Positions 35,145 to 47,872 are shown, counted from the stretch's first letter. The stretch is DNA of 64,000 bases from Thiodiazotropha sp040507245 (GCA_040507245.1 JBEVVH010000002.1:14577-78576), one strand, 5' to 3'. Program-made: numbers and translations. The notes: generated from the sequence alone by a model not told the origin.

Positions 35145-35537
35145 ATGTATATCAAAAGACCGGGCGAACACAGCCTGCAGCACAGCATCAAGCCGGAAGA
35201 CCGGCGCACCATCAAACGCCGCCACCTGATCTATTACCTGCGGATATGGCAAGTGGAGAACAACCTGCCCCTGGGACAGGTGGTGGACATCAATTCACGG
35301 GGGATGATGCTGATTGGCGAAAAGGCGATTCCCACAGGCCAGGAGTTGAACCTCAAGATCCACCTTCCGGACAGTGAAGGTGAGGGTAAATACCTCAGCT
35401 TCAAGGCGATCTGCCGCTGGAGCGACCGGGATATCAACACCGCCTTCTACGACTCCGGCTTCGAATTCGTCGAAACCTCCGAGGAAAAGATCGAAACCAT
35501 CCAGCACGTCATCGACAACTACGGTTTCAACGATTGA
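35145..35537 (+). CDS. PilZ-domain protein
   Basis: A 130-residue stand-alone PilZ domain, likely a cyclic di-GMP receptor. The first binding motif is DRRTIKRRH (RxxxR type), followed by VVDINSRGMML in place of the typical D-x-S-x-x-G; the Ser is replaced by Asn, a variation that may affect ligand binding. The rest is a beta-rich domain ending with a helix (EEKIETIQHVIDNYG). It is divergent from the kinase gene. A role in motility or matrix control is the family norm but not shown here. Confidence 0.85.
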   Translation: MYIKRPGEHSLQHSIKPEDRRTIKRRHLIYYLRIWQVENNLPLGQVVDINSRGMMLIGEKAIPTGQELNLKIHLPDSEGEGKYLSFKAICRWSDRDINTAFYDSGFEFVETSEEKIETIQHVIDNYGFND

Positions 35538-35584
35538 GCGGACATACCCCGATTGCCGACCGGTAACGGTCGACGAAAAGCCGG

Positions 35585-36532
35585 TTACGCGTTCTCAGGG
35601 CTCCAGAAGGCCCTGATGCCGGCAATACCCTGAGCCCCGGCTTCACAGGCCCGGGCCAGATCTTCCCCATTCACCCCGCCCAGGGCAAATACCGGCAGAT
35701 TCACCTGATCCACCCACTCGGCAAACCGGGACCAACCCAGGACCCGTGCCCCGGGATGGCTCAAGGTCGGCTGAACGGGTGACAACAGGGCATAGTCCAG
35801 ACCCAGGGCATCGGCATGTCCCAGTTCCTCGGGGGTATGACAGGAGGCGCCAACCCAACCCGAACCCGGGGGGCGTTGACTCTGGGCCATCAGCTGAAGA
35901 GAACCCAGGTGTATTCCGTCCCCCTGCCCCTGCCAACGAACCACGTCCCGCAGACGATTCACGAGCAGGATTGCCCCATGCGCACGACACAGGGTTTGGC
36001 ACGCCGACAGACGTTGCGCATAATTCCTGTCCGACAGGCCGTGGGCGCGCAATTGTACGAGTCGCACACCCCGATTCAGCAGATGATCGAGGTGCTGGAG
36101 AAATTGCTCCGAATCCGAGGGGTGTTCTCCGGTAATCAGGTAGTTTTGCGGCAGCTGAAGTGCGCTAATGACCGGTCGGTCGGCCGCTGGAAAATCCTCC
36201 GCACGCATCGTCTCGGGCAACACCCAGCGCAGCGGTTGAACCTCAACGCCTCGTACCTCCCCCTGATATTCATGCACGCGGAAGAAATCGATCAGTACCT
36301 GGCGGTCTCCATAATCGTGCCGCACCCGGATCAACGGTCGGCAGTCCTGAATGCGGATCGCCAGCTCCTCGGAAAGCTCCCTGGCCAATGCCTGCTGAGG
36401 GGTTTCACCGGGCTCGAGCTTCCCGCCGGGAAACTCCCAATACCCACCCTGGTGGGTGTTGGCCGCACGCTGACTGACCAGCACACGGCCTTCAGCATCG
36501 AAGATGGCGGCAGCGGACACGTGGATCAGCAT
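35585..36532 (-). CDS. Nudix hydrolase fused to a ThiE/TenI-like domain
   Basis: Two-domain protein of 315 residues. The N-terminal 130 residues form a MutT-type Nudix domain with box GGKLEPGETPQQALARELSE and the following EEL, matching Gx5Ex7REUxEExGU, so 8-oxo-dGTP clean-up is expected. Residues 140-315 resemble thiamine phosphate synthase (RLVQLRAHGLSDRNYAQRL, ILLVNRLRD, GWVGASCHTPEEL, GGVNGEDL), a phosphate-binding barrel. Fusions of this kind occur in proteobacteria. It is the last gene downstream of the dcw/secA/argJ run. Confidence 0.88.
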   Translation of the reverse strand: MLIHVSAAAIFDAEGRVLVSQRAANTHQGGYWEFPGGKLEPGETPQQALARELSEELAIRIQDCRPLIRVRHDYGDRQVLIDFFRVHEYQGEVRGVEVQPLRWVLPETMRAEDFPAADRPVISALQLPQNYLITGEHPSDSEQFLQHLDHLLNRGVRLVQLRAHGLSDRNYAQRLSACQTLCRAHGAILLVNRLRDVVRWQGQGDGIHLGSLQLMAQSQRPPGSGWVGASCHTPEELGHADALGLDYALLSPVQPTLSHPGARVLGWSRFAEWVDQVNLPVFALGGVNGEDLARACEAGAQGIAGIRAFWSPENA

Positions 36533-36594
36533 GCTGTCCAGCGCATGTTTTCAGCCCGTATATCGCAGGATTCGCTCAAGCCGGCCGGTTCAGA

Positions 36595-37797
36595 TCAGGT
36601 ACGGTATTCCGCGTTGATCTTGACGTAATCGTAGGAGAAATCGCAGGTCAGAACCCGGGTTTGAGCCTCGCCCCGTCCAAGTCCCACACGGATGGTGAAT
36701 TCGTTCTGTTGCATTACGGACTGCCCGGCCTCTTCGGTGTAACCGGCAGCCCTCCCCCCCTGCTCGACGATGCATACATCATCCAGCCAGATCGCCACAT
36801 GCTCGATATCCAGATCCTTGACACCGGCACGACCGACCGCCGCAAGAATACGCCCCCAGTTCGGATCGGAGGCGAACAGCGCCGTCTTCACCAGGGGTGA
36901 ATGGGCGATGGTATAGACCACGTCCCGGGCCTCCTGCTCGTTCGCCGCGCCTTCAACCACTACCTCAACCAGTTTGGTCGCTCCCTCCCCATCGGACACG
37001 ATCTCACGGGCCAGAGCCATGCAGACCTCCTGAACGGCCTGGACGAAGGGGGCATACGCCGGTGCGCTGGGATCGTTCAGGGGAGCGAGGGGGGAAACCC
37101 CACTGGCAATCAGCACACAGGCGTCATTGGTGGAGGTGTCCCCATCCACCGTGATGCTGTTGAATGAGGGCTTGACCGCCTGTTCGAGGATCGATTGCAA
37201 AAGACCTCGATCAACCGCCAGGTCGGTGGCCAGATAGGCCAACATGGTGGCCATGTCGGGCCGGATCATTCCGGAGCCCTTGGCCATGCCGGTCACCCGC
37301 ACCTCGCCCCCTTCCACCTCGAATTGCCGGGTGAACAGTTTGGGCCGGGTGTCGGTGGTCATGATCGCCCTCGAGGCAGGTTCCCAGCCATCCTCGCTGA
37401 GATTCTGCAACGCCTTGGGCAGGGCAGCATTGATCTTTTCCCAGGGCAGGGGTTCGCCGATCACACCGGTGGAAAAAGGCAGTACCTGCGCTCCGCGGCA
37501 TGCCGCGGTCTCGGCCAGTGCCTGGCAGGTCTTGAGAGCGTTCTCCAGCCCCTGCTGACCGCTGCCTGCATTGGCATTACCCGAATTGATCATGAGGAAA
37601 CGCGGCCGACCCTGCTGCAGATGCTGTCGCGCCAGCTGCACGGGCGCCGCGCAGAAGGCATTGCGGGTGAACACTGCGGCACACTGGCTGGTCTCAGCCA
37701 TTTCGATCAGCAGCAGATCATTGCGGTTGGCGTACTTGATGCCGGCTGCGGCAGTACCCAACCTAACCCCGGGTACTCGGTAGGCGGACCCAGTCAT
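36595..37797 (-). CDS. argJ: Glutamate N-acetyltransferase / ornithine acetyltransferase ArgJ
   Basis: Recycles the acetyl group in arginine synthesis. The precursor of 400 residues cleaves itself before the nucleophilic Thr in MATMLAYL (about residue 190); KGSGMIRPDM before it and VDGDTSTNDACVLIASG after it are typical. The C-terminus ends SYDYVKINAEYRT, the family end. Whether it is mono- or bifunctional cannot be told by eye. It starts directly after secA, and the pair secA-argJ-mutT is a common gammaproteobacterial order. Confidence 0.95.
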   Translation of the reverse strand: MTGSAYRVPGVRLGTAAAGIKYANRNDLLLIEMAETSQCAAVFTRNAFCAAPVQLARQHLQQGRPRFLMINSGNANAGSGQQGLENALKTCQALAETAACRGAQVLPFSTGVIGEPLPWEKINAALPKALQNLSEDGWEPASRAIMTTDTRPKLFTRQFEVEGGEVRVTGMAKGSGMIRPDMATMLAYLATDLAVDRGLLQSILEQAVKPSFNSITVDGDTSTNDACVLIASGVSPLAPLNDPSAPAYAPFVQAVQEVCMALAREIVSDGEGATKLVEVVVEGAANEQEARDVVYTIAHSPLVKTALFASDPNWGRILAAVGRAGVKDLDIEHVAIWLDDVCIVEQGGRAAGYTEEAGQSVMQQNEFTIRVGLGRGEAQTRVLTCDFSYDYVKINAEYRT

Positions 37798-37798
37798 C

Positions 37799-40618
<2,820 letters not shown>

Positions 40619-40815
40619 GAATCGGGGTTTCCGTCAAACAGCGAAACGTTTGCGATAATACAGCATGCGGGGACACTGCTAAAGGATGGTATCGCAGTTT
40701 ATGGTGTCGCCAGCGCCTTCTTCGTATACATCGAAGGAAATGCCGGCTTGGGCGGGCTGGAGGTATCTTTTAGAGAGACCCGGCGGGCATCGGTTCCGTT
40801 GGATCAACGATTGGG

Positions 40816-41748
40816 TCAGCCTTGGTTGCGTTTGTTGAGGATATATTTGGTCGGATCGACAATCTTGCCGTTTCGCACCACCTCGAAGTGCACATGAGGT
40901 CCGGTGGATCGTCCGGTGGAACCCATGCTGGCGATCACCTCGCCCTGCTTTACCCGGTCACCGATTTCGACCAGGACCTCCTTGTTGTGACCGTATCGGG
41001 TCACATATCCCTTGCCGTGATTGATTTCGACCAGCTCACCGTAACCGCTGCGCTCACCTGCCCAGGTAACCACACCGGAGGCGACCGCAACCACCTCTGA
41101 GCCTTCCTTAGCCGCGAAATCCATGCCTTTGTGCATGGTGCGTTTACCGGTAAAGGGGTCATTGCGCATGCCGAAGTAGGAGGAGATCCAACCTTTGGTG
41201 ACCGGTCGCCCGGTGGGGTGCACCGCATCCTCGAGATTCGAGTTCATGATCAGGTCTTCCACCAGCGCCAGTTGCTGCTGACGATTCTCGATCATTGCAT
41301 CCAACTGATCCATCTCATGCAGCAGATCCGGTAATGCGGAGGGTTCGTCGAGGGTCTGCACCGCCTCGGGACCACCCAGTGCGGGCGCGATATCAAAGCT
41401 GAACTCACCCTTGTCCAGCCCGCCTATGTCCACCAGACGTTCACCCAGGGCATCCAGGCGCAGCAGTTGTGACTGAAGTTGTCCCACCCGGATCGCCAGC
41501 GCATCGATACCACTCTGGGTGTCCTGCCTGACATCCTCGAGCATCATCCGCTCCTGCTGGAAGGTCCGTTTCAGACTGCTGACCAACTGGTGTTCCGGGA
41601 ACTCGGTGTCACTGACACCCATGCGGTAACCCACCCAGAGCATGGCCAGACCGAACAGAAGAGCAAGTCCGACGAACAGGGAGATTCCCAGCCTGGAAGC
41701 CGCATACCCGCGATCATGACTATATCCACGTAAGTATATGAATATCAT
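40816..41748 (-). CDS. M23-family peptidoglycan peptidase
   Basis: Membrane-anchored LytM/peptidase M23 protein of 310 residues. It has one N-terminal membrane helix (about residues 18-43, LGISLFVGLALLFGLAMLWV), a coiled-coil region of about 130 residues (QSGIDALAIRVGQLQSQLLRL), then the M23 domain with HKGMDFAAKEG and GPHVHFEV supplying zinc ligands. Both ligand motifs are intact, so it should be an active endopeptidase cleaving stem-peptide crosslinks. Its position between lpxC/dciA and secA recurs in gammaproteobacteria. Confidence 0.9.
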   Translation of the reverse strand: MIFIYLRGYSHDRGYAASRLGISLFVGLALLFGLAMLWVGYRMGVSDTEFPEHQLVSSLKRTFQQERMMLEDVRQDTQSGIDALAIRVGQLQSQLLRLDALGERLVDIGGLDKGEFSFDIAPALGGPEAVQTLDEPSALPDLLHEMDQLDAMIENRQQQLALVEDLIMNSNLEDAVHPTGRPVTKGWISSYFGMRNDPFTGKRTMHKGMDFAAKEGSEVVAVASGVVTWAGERSGYGELVEINHGKGYVTRYGHNKEVLVEIGDRVKQGEVIASMGSTGRSTGPHVHFEVVRNGKIVDPTKYILNKRNQG

Positions 41749-41994
41749 ACTATTAATCTACCGCTCACCGGACCGTATATACACTTAATTCGTTCAAAAA
41801 CCTCCGAACTTTACCATTTTCTAAAAAAATGTGATGTTTTTTTATTCTTAAATTCTGTAGTGTCTTCGGCGTCGATGCCGGATATTCGGTCAATTGGCAT
41901 CAATCCCGGCAGAACGCACGCCGGCGATAAGCGCAATTTCAGAACTTGATCAGGTGTACCTGACCACCCGTTTACACCATTCCTGATAACTGCC

Positions 41995-42426
41995 ATGCAC
42001 CGCCTCAACGATGAACTGAACAAACGCAGCCATCTTCGCAAGCTGGGGCAGCGTCTGGCGCAATACGAAGCACTGCTGGAACACGTACGGGCGTCACTCA
42101 CTGCTCCTGTGGATCAGCAGGTAAAGGCTGCCGTGATGCACAACGGATGTCTGACCCTGTTTGCGGAATCCCCCGCCTGGGCCAGCCGCCTGCGCTACAT
42201 GGCGCCGCAACTGCAACGTACCCTGGCAGCCAGAGCCATTCCGGTGACCCGGGTGGAAGTTCGAATCTCACCCGCGGCCCTGGCTGTCAGGCAAGCATCC
42301 GGACGACATGCAGAACCGATGAGTGAACATAGCAGCGAATCCCTGCGTTTGACCGCGGAGACCCTTGCGGATGAGGGTTTGAAACAGGCCTTGCTGAGAT
42401 TGAGCCGGCATGTGTCCCGGGATTAG
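41995..42426 (+). CDS. DciA-type DUF721 protein
   Basis: A 143-residue basic protein. The core LTLFAESPAWASRLRYMAPQL matches the DUF721/DciA domain, a loader of the replicative helicase in bacteria without DnaC. The domain takes residues 10-100; the C-terminal tail is polar and helical. It is on the plus strand between the divergent M23 peptidase and the convergent lpxC, a common position for DUF721 genes. The family link is moderate to good by eye. Confidence 0.78.
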   Translation: MHRLNDELNKRSHLRKLGQRLAQYEALLEHVRASLTAPVDQQVKAAVMHNGCLTLFAESPAWASRLRYMAPQLQRTLAARAIPVTRVEVRISPAALAVRQASGRHAEPMSEHSSESLRLTAETLADEGLKQALLRLSRHVSRD

Positions 42427-42479
42427 GTGGCTTCGGCAAGACAACGACACGCCAGACGGGCGTTTCAATACGGGTTCAA

Positions 42480-42513
42480 ACCATCCTCCTCCCGGTTGCG
42501 GGTGGAGGATGGT
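42480..42513. terminator. Bidirectional terminator between dciA and lpxC
   Basis: ACCATCCTCC (42480-42489) pairs with GGAGGATGGT (42504-42513), and CCCG/CGGG extends the stem inside with a GTTG loop. It lies between two convergent genes and can fold in either RNA; T-runs are short on both sides. Confidence 0.75.
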
Positions 42514-42545
42514 CGAAATGGAAGTTTGTTGTGATACGGCCGGCT

Positions 42546-43463
42546 TCAGGAAACGGTCAGGTGGGCCGGTTTCATATAAGAGATGGGGGCATCCTCCGGC
42601 TCATCGAAGGTGATCTCTTCCCAGGCATCCTCCTGGCTGATCAGCTCCCGCAGCAGGCGATTATTGAGTGCGTGACCCGATTTGTGGCCACTGAATGCAC
42701 CGATCAGGCTGTGGCCCAGGAGATACAGGTCACCGATGGCGTCGAGGATCTTGTGCTTGACGAACTCATCCTCATAACGCAGACCATCCGCGTTCATCAC
42801 CCGATAATCATCCACCACCACCGCATTGTCCATACTGCCGCCCAGGGCAAGTTCCTTTTGTCTCAGCATTTCGATATCACGCAGGAAACCGAAGGTACGC
42901 GCACGGCTCACCTCTCTGACAAAGGAGGTAGACGAGAAGTCAACCGTGGCGTACTGGAAACGTTCCTTGAAGGCGGGATGATCGAAGTCGATAGAGAAGG
43001 AGACCTTGAAACCATCGAAGGGCTCGAAACTGGCGCATTTGTCACCCTCCTTGACCTCGACCTTACGCTTGATCCGAATGAAGCGTTTGGCCTTGTTCTG
43101 CTCCTCCACACCTGCGGACTGGAGCAGAAACACGAAAGGCCCGGCACTCCCGTCCATGATCGGCACTTCGGCAGCGCTCACATCCACATAGGCATTGTCG
43201 ATACCCAGACCGGCAAAGGCCGACAGCAGATGCTCGACGGTGGAGACCCGCACGCCATCATGCACCAGGGTGCTGGAGAGGCGGGTGTCACCCACATTTT
43301 CGGCGCAGGCCCGTATTTCAACCGGGGGATCCAGGTCGACGCGTCGGAATATAATTCCTGTATCCGGTGCTGCAGGTCGCAGGGTGAGATAAACCTTCTC
43401 ACCCGTGTGCAGCCCCACTCCTGTGGCGCGTATGACGTTCTTCAACGTACGTTGCCAAATCAT
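42546..43463 (-). CDS. lpxC: UDP-3-O-acyl-N-acetylglucosamine deacetylase LpxC
   Basis: Zinc enzyme for the committed step of lipid A synthesis. The 305 residues begin MIWQRTLKNVIRATGVGLHTG, with the zinc site STVEHLLSA, the acidic cluster and DGSAGPFV, KHKILDAIGDLYL and FSGHKSGHALNN for the second half. It lies 157 bp downstream of ftsZ, the usual end of the dcw cluster. Confidence 0.97.
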   Translation of the reverse strand: MIWQRTLKNVIRATGVGLHTGEKVYLTLRPAAPDTGIIFRRVDLDPPVEIRACAENVGDTRLSSTLVHDGVRVSTVEHLLSAFAGLGIDNAYVDVSAAEVPIMDGSAGPFVFLLQSAGVEEQNKAKRFIRIKRKVEVKEGDKCASFEPFDGFKVSFSIDFDHPAFKERFQYATVDFSSTSFVREVSRARTFGFLRDIEMLRQKELALGGSMDNAVVVDDYRVMNADGLRYEDEFVKHKILDAIGDLYLLGHSLIGAFSGHKSGHALNNRLLRELISQEDAWEEITFDEPEDAPISYMKPAHLTVS

Positions 43464-43620
43464 CGACTCGCAGCCCCCATACTGAATCTGGCCGTAACAG
43501 CCTCACAAAAAGGCGCGCATGCTATCACAGGCGGATCAACTTAAGGAATAGTTGTACCACCAACCCGCTCAAACAAGCTACCAAAATGTGTCATCACACT
43601 GTAACTGTCCGGATTCTACA

Positions 43621-44799
43621 CTAATCTGCCTGACGGCGTAAAAACGCCGGGATGTCCAGATAGTCCAGATTTCCGTCCGCCGTGGCCGCCGCAGCGGCGC
43701 GACCGTGCTGACTGTTTCTCAGCACGGTGGGCCGATCCAGTTCGCGGTAGTCATCAGGCATCTTTTGAGGATCCTCGCTCTCGACCAACTTGACGGGCTT
43801 GAGTTCTTCGACTTTGGGAGCCTTCGGCAGTTCCGCTTTGACCCGTTCACCGAGTCCCGTGGCGACCACGGTCACCCGCATGTCGTTGCCCATATCGGGA
43901 TCGATAACCGTGCCGATCACCACCGTGGCGTCCTCATCGGCAAACTCACGCACTGTGGTGCCGATCTCATCGAACTCGCCGATCGCCAGGTTCAGACCGG
44001 CGGTGATGTTGACCAGGATGCCCTTGGCCCCTGCCAGATTCATGTCTTCCAGCAGCGGACTGCGAATCGCCCGTTCCGCGGCTTCGCGGGCACGATTGTC
44101 ACCGGACGCCTCGCCGGAACCCATCATTGCCGCACCCATCTCCGACATAACGGTCTTGACGTCCGCAAAGTCCACGTTGATCAAACCGGGGCGGGTGATC
44201 AGTTCGGCGATACCCTGTACCGCATGCAGCAACACGTCATTTGCCACCTTGAAGGCGTTCAGCAGACTCATCTCCTTGCCCAGCACCGCCAACAGCTTCT
44301 CGTTGGGAATGGTGATCAGGGAGTCCACATGCTTGCCCAGTTCCGCCATGCCGTGTTCGGCGTTTTTCACCCGCTTGCCACCTTCGAAACCGAAAGGCTT
44401 GGTGACCACCGCCACGGTGAGAATCCCCAGTTCCTTGGCAACCTGCGCCACCACCGGTGCGGCCCCGGTACCGGTGCCACCGCCCATGCCCGCGGTGATG
44501 AACACCATATCCGCTCCGCTCAAGGCATCCTCGAGACGCTCCCGGTCCTCCAGCGCGGCCTGACGACCGATATCCGGATTGGTCCCGGCCCCCAGCCCCT
44601 TGGTGATGTCGGAACCGAGCTGCAGCAGGGTCCGCACCTCACTGCTGCGCAGTGCCTGGGCATCGGTGTTGGCACAGATAAAATCCACGCCATCGATTTC
44701 AGCGGTGAGCATGTGGTTGACCGCGTTGCCGCCGCCACCGCCGACACCGATAACCTTGATCACAGCATTCTGACTGTGTGTATCCATTAATTCGAACAT
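43621..44799 (-). CDS. ftsZ: Cell-division GTPase FtsZ
   Basis: Tubulin-like protein that forms the Z ring. The 392 residues show IKVIGVGGGGGNAVNHM, the GTP signature GGGTGTGAAPVVA, DFADVKTVM and a C-terminal conserved peptide YLDIPAFLRRQ, where FtsA and ZipA dock. A perfect GGAGGT stands before ATG 44799. It lies 45 bp from ftsA. Confidence 0.98.
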   Translation of the reverse strand: MFELMDTHSQNAVIKVIGVGGGGGNAVNHMLTAEIDGVDFICANTDAQALRSSEVRTLLQLGSDITKGLGAGTNPDIGRQAALEDRERLEDALSGADMVFITAGMGGGTGTGAAPVVAQVAKELGILTVAVVTKPFGFEGGKRVKNAEHGMAELGKHVDSLITIPNEKLLAVLGKEMSLLNAFKVANDVLLHAVQGIAELITRPGLINVDFADVKTVMSEMGAAMMGSGEASGDNRAREAAERAIRSPLLEDMNLAGAKGILVNITAGLNLAIGEFDEIGTTVREFADEDATVVIGTVIDPDMGNDMRVTVVATGLGERVKAELPKAPKVEELKPVKLVESEDPQKMPDDYRELDRPTVLRNSQHGRAAAAATADGNLDYLDIPAFLRRQAD

Positions 44800-44844
44800 A
44801 TTCTACCTCCGAGTCTGTTGCGCCTGACAGATGTCTATAAATTG

Positions 44845-46080
44845 TTAAAAATTGCCCTGGAACCAATGTTTCATGCGGTCCCAGATCGCCTTCAATCCAC
44901 CCTCATTGGCCAGCTCCCTGCCGCCTTGCGTCCGGTTGTTCTGACCGAACAAAAGCAGTCCCACCCCGGTTGCATAGATGGGATTACGCACCACATCCGC
45001 AAGTCCGGTGACATACCGGGGGACACCCAGCCGTACCGGCATGTGAAACACCTCTTCCGCCAAATCCACCACACCTTCCATCTTCGAACTGCCACCGGTG
45101 AGCACCACGCCCCCGGCAATCACGTCTTCAAAGCCGCTGCGTCGCAATTCGGCCTGAATCAGGGTCATCAACTCCTCGTAGCGGGGTTCCACCACCTCGG
45201 CGAGGGTTTGACGCGACAGCCTGCGCGGCGGACGTTCGCCGATACTGGGCACTTCGATGGTTTCATCACTGGTGGCCAGCTGGGTCAACGCGCAGGCGTA
45301 TTTGATCTTGATCTCTTCGGCGTGCTGGGTGGGGGTGCGAAGGGCCACCGCGATGTCGTTGGTGACCTGATCCCCGGCGATCGGAATCACCGCGGTATGG
45401 CGGATCGCGCCGCCGGTGAACACCGCGATGTCGGTGGTGCCGCCACCGATATCGACCAGGCATACACCCAGTTCCTTTTCGTCGTCACTGAGCACGGAAT
45501 AACTCGAGGCCAGCTGTTCGAGGATCAGGTCATCGGCCTCCAGGCCGCAACGGCGTACGCATTTGACGATGTTCTGCGCCGCGCTGACCGCACCGGTGAC
45601 CATGTGCACCCGGGCCTCCAGCCGCACCCCGGACATACCTACCGGATCGCGGATCCCCTCCTGCTCGTCGATGATGAATTCCTGGGGCAGGATGTGCAGG
45701 ATCTTCTGATCTGCGGGTATCGCCACCGCGCGGGCGGCATCGATCACCCGCTCCACGTCACTCTGGCTGACCTCCTTGTCCTTGATCGCCACGATGCCGT
45801 GGGAGTTGAGACTGCGGATATGGCTGCCCGCGATACCTGCGTAGACGGAATGGATCTCACACCCGGCCATCAATTCGGCTTCCTCCACGGCGCGCTGTAT
45901 CGACTGCACCGTGGATTCGATATTCACCACCACCCCCTTCTTCAGTCCCCGGGATGGGTGGGAACCGATACCGATGATCTCGATACTGTTGTCCGGTTTG
46001 ATCTCACCGACGATCGCGACCACCTTGGAGGTACCGATATCCAAGCCGATGATCAGATTTTTCTCACTTCGTTTCGTCAT
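44845..46080 (-). CDS. ftsA: Cell-division protein FtsA
   Basis: Actin-like protein tethering FtsZ to the membrane. From ATG 46080 the product is 411 residues and begins MTKRSEKNLIIGLDIGTSKV, the normal N-terminus; the frame is open 15 codons further upstream inside ftsQ without homology. ATP-site motifs VCLVDIGGGTTDIAVF and VVLTGGSSKMEGV are clear, and a short amphipathic tail ends AIWDRMKHWFQGNF. Its start lies five bases from the ftsQ stop. Confidence 0.96.
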   Translation of the reverse strand: MTKRSEKNLIIGLDIGTSKVVAIVGEIKPDNSIEIIGIGSHPSRGLKKGVVVNIESTVQSIQRAVEEAELMAGCEIHSVYAGIAGSHIRSLNSHGIVAIKDKEVSQSDVERVIDAARAVAIPADQKILHILPQEFIIDEQEGIRDPVGMSGVRLEARVHMVTGAVSAAQNIVKCVRRCGLEADDLILEQLASSYSVLSDDEKELGVCLVDIGGGTTDIAVFTGGAIRHTAVIPIAGDQVTNDIAVALRTPTQHAEEIKIKYACALTQLATSDETIEVPSIGERPPRRLSRQTLAEVVEPRYEELMTLIQAELRRSGFEDVIAGGVVLTGGSSKMEGVVDLAEEVFHMPVRLGVPRYVTGLADVVRNPIYATGVGLLLFGQNNRTQGGRELANEGGLKAIWDRMKHWFQGNF

Positions 46081-46085
46081 TACTC

Positions 46086-46943
46086 CTACCCGCGTCTTTC
46101 GCTTGTAGTCCTGGTCTGATTCCAATATTTCAGAGTCCTGCTCACTTCACCGTATTCCTGGTAGAGACCCGCCTGATCCTGTTCGTCGGAAGCGGGCAGC
46201 GCCTCCCAGTGGACGGCGAATCCGTTGCTGTAGCGCAAGTCCACGGTCTCCGGTCGCCGCTCCGTCTCCTGACTCATCAGGGAGGGATACAACTGCACAA
46301 AGCGGGTCAGCCTCGGCAACACATCTCGCCGACCCAACTGCACCGTTAATCCGTTGTCCGTCTCGATGCGCCAGGCCTGCCGGGCATCCACCCGCAGCCG
46401 GCTGACGCGCATCCCGACGGTCTGCAGCAGCGTATCCATGTGCTGATAATCCTGGGTGATGGCCTTGGCATGCTGAGCTTCGCCTTCCAGGGTTGCGAGT
46501 CCCTCCAGGCGAGGCAATTGCTGGGGCCGGAACACCACCCCTTGGCGGCTGACCATCGCATCCTTACCCCAGTAAGCCAGGGGCACCCGTTCCGTAACCC
46601 GCACCCTCAGGGTATCGGGCCAGACCCGCCGGACACTGACACTGGCCACCCAGGGCAACCGCTCAATGCGCTTTCTCATATGCAGCAGATCCAGGGTGAA
46701 GAAGTTGCCGTTCACCGCCTGGGCCACCACCTGTTCGAGATTCGTGCGCTGCAGGTAGTGCATCTCACCGTCGACCTGCACTCTGCGCACGGACATCACT
46801 TCCGGATTCTGTAACTGCACCCGTCCCCACAGGAGCAGGCTCATCACAACCAGCACCAGTGTTACCGGCACAGCCCAGTCCTTTATCCTTTTCACCAGGG
46901 ACGGCGACTCGGGTACCTGACGGGAGGATCGCGCCCGACTCAT
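46086..46943 (-). CDS. ftsQ: Cell-division protein FtsQ
   Basis: Bitopic divisome protein of 285 residues. A basic cytoplasmic N-terminus precedes one membrane helix (about residues 28-43, VPVTLVLVVMSLLLWG), then a POTRA domain (VRRVQVDGEMHYLQRTNLEQVV) and the FtsQ/DivIB domain with LPWVASVSVRRVWPDTLRVRV. It overlaps ddl by ATGA and abuts ftsA. Confidence 0.95.
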   Translation of the reverse strand: MSRARSSRQVPESPSLVKRIKDWAVPVTLVLVVMSLLLWGRVQLQNPEVMSVRRVQVDGEMHYLQRTNLEQVVAQAVNGNFFTLDLLHMRKRIERLPWVASVSVRRVWPDTLRVRVTERVPLAYWGKDAMVSRQGVVFRPQQLPRLEGLATLEGEAQHAKAITQDYQHMDTLLQTVGMRVSRLRVDARQAWRIETDNGLTVQLGRRDVLPRLTRFVQLYPSLMSQETERRPETVDLRYSNGFAVHWEALPASDEQDQAGLYQEYGEVSRTLKYWNQTRTTSERRG

Positions 46944-47872
46944 GCGACCGACTCGCTGTTCAGACTGGTTGCCAGAATCCGCATCACCAGTTCATCGAAA
47001 CCGATGCCCGCTGTCTTGGCCGCCATCGGCACCAAGCTGTGATCAGTCATGCCAGGCTGGGTGTTGACCTCGATCAGCGAAGGTCGACCTTCGCTGTCGA
47101 GCATCAGGTCGACACGTCCCCAGCCGCTGGCGCCTACCGCATCGAACGCCTCACGACACAATTTCTGCAGTTCCGCTTCCCGTTCTTCCGGCAAACCGCA
47201 GGGACAGTGATAGCGGGTGGTATCTGCGGAATACTTGGCTTCGTAATCGTAAAACTGGTGCGGCGTCTCCAGACGGATCAGCGGCAGCATCTGCTCACCG
47301 AGAATCGAGGCGGTATATTCCGCTCCCACGATCCAGCGCTCTGCCAGCACCCGGGCATCGAAACCCCGCGCGGTTTCCCAGGCCTGCTGAAGCTGCGCCC
47401 GGCTCTCCACCTTGGACATTCCGATACTCGAACCCTCGGCACTGGGTTTGATCATCAACGGGTACCCCAGCTCATCCGCCTGCTGCAGATTCTCAAGCCG
47501 GGTCAACAGCACCGATTCCGGGGTGGGCAGACCTACGCCACGCCACACCGCCTTGGTGAGATGCTTCTCCATGCCCAGAGCAGAACCCAGCACCCCGCTG
47601 CCGGTATAGGGCAACCCAAGGCATTCCAGAGCACCCTGCATCACCCCATCCTCGCCGCCCCGCCCATGCAGGATCACGAAGGCCCGGTCGAAGTCACCCG
47701 CAGAGAGGCGCGCAAGAATGTCATGTCCCACATCGACCGCATGGGCATCCACACCACTGCGCAACAGGGCGGCGAGCACCGCAGCACCGCTCTTCAGTGA
47801 AATCTCCCGCTCCGCGGACAGACCACCCATAAGCACCGCCACTTTGCCGAACTGTTCGACTGAGACACTCAT
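46940..47872 (-). CDS. ddl: D-alanine-D-alanine ligase
   Basis: ATP-grasp ligase making D-Ala-D-Ala. The 310 residues show VLMGGLSAEREISLKSG, LHGRGGEDGVMQG, MIKPSAEGSSIGMSKV and EVNTQPGMTDHSLVPMAA. It is of DdlB type and lies between murB and ftsQ, with ATGA overlaps on both sides. Confidence 0.96.
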   Translation of the reverse strand: MSVSVEQFGKVAVLMGGLSAEREISLKSGAAVLAALLRSGVDAHAVDVGHDILARLSAGDFDRAFVILHGRGGEDGVMQGALECLGLPYTGSGVLGSALGMEKHLTKAVWRGVGLPTPESVLLTRLENLQQADELGYPLMIKPSAEGSSIGMSKVESRAQLQQAWETARGFDARVLAERWIVGAEYTASILGEQMLPLIRLETPHQFYDYEAKYSADTTRYHCPCGLPEEREAELQKLCREAFDAVGASGWGRVDLMLDSEGRPSLIEVNTQPGMTDHSLVPMAAKTAGIGFDELVMRILATSLNSESVA

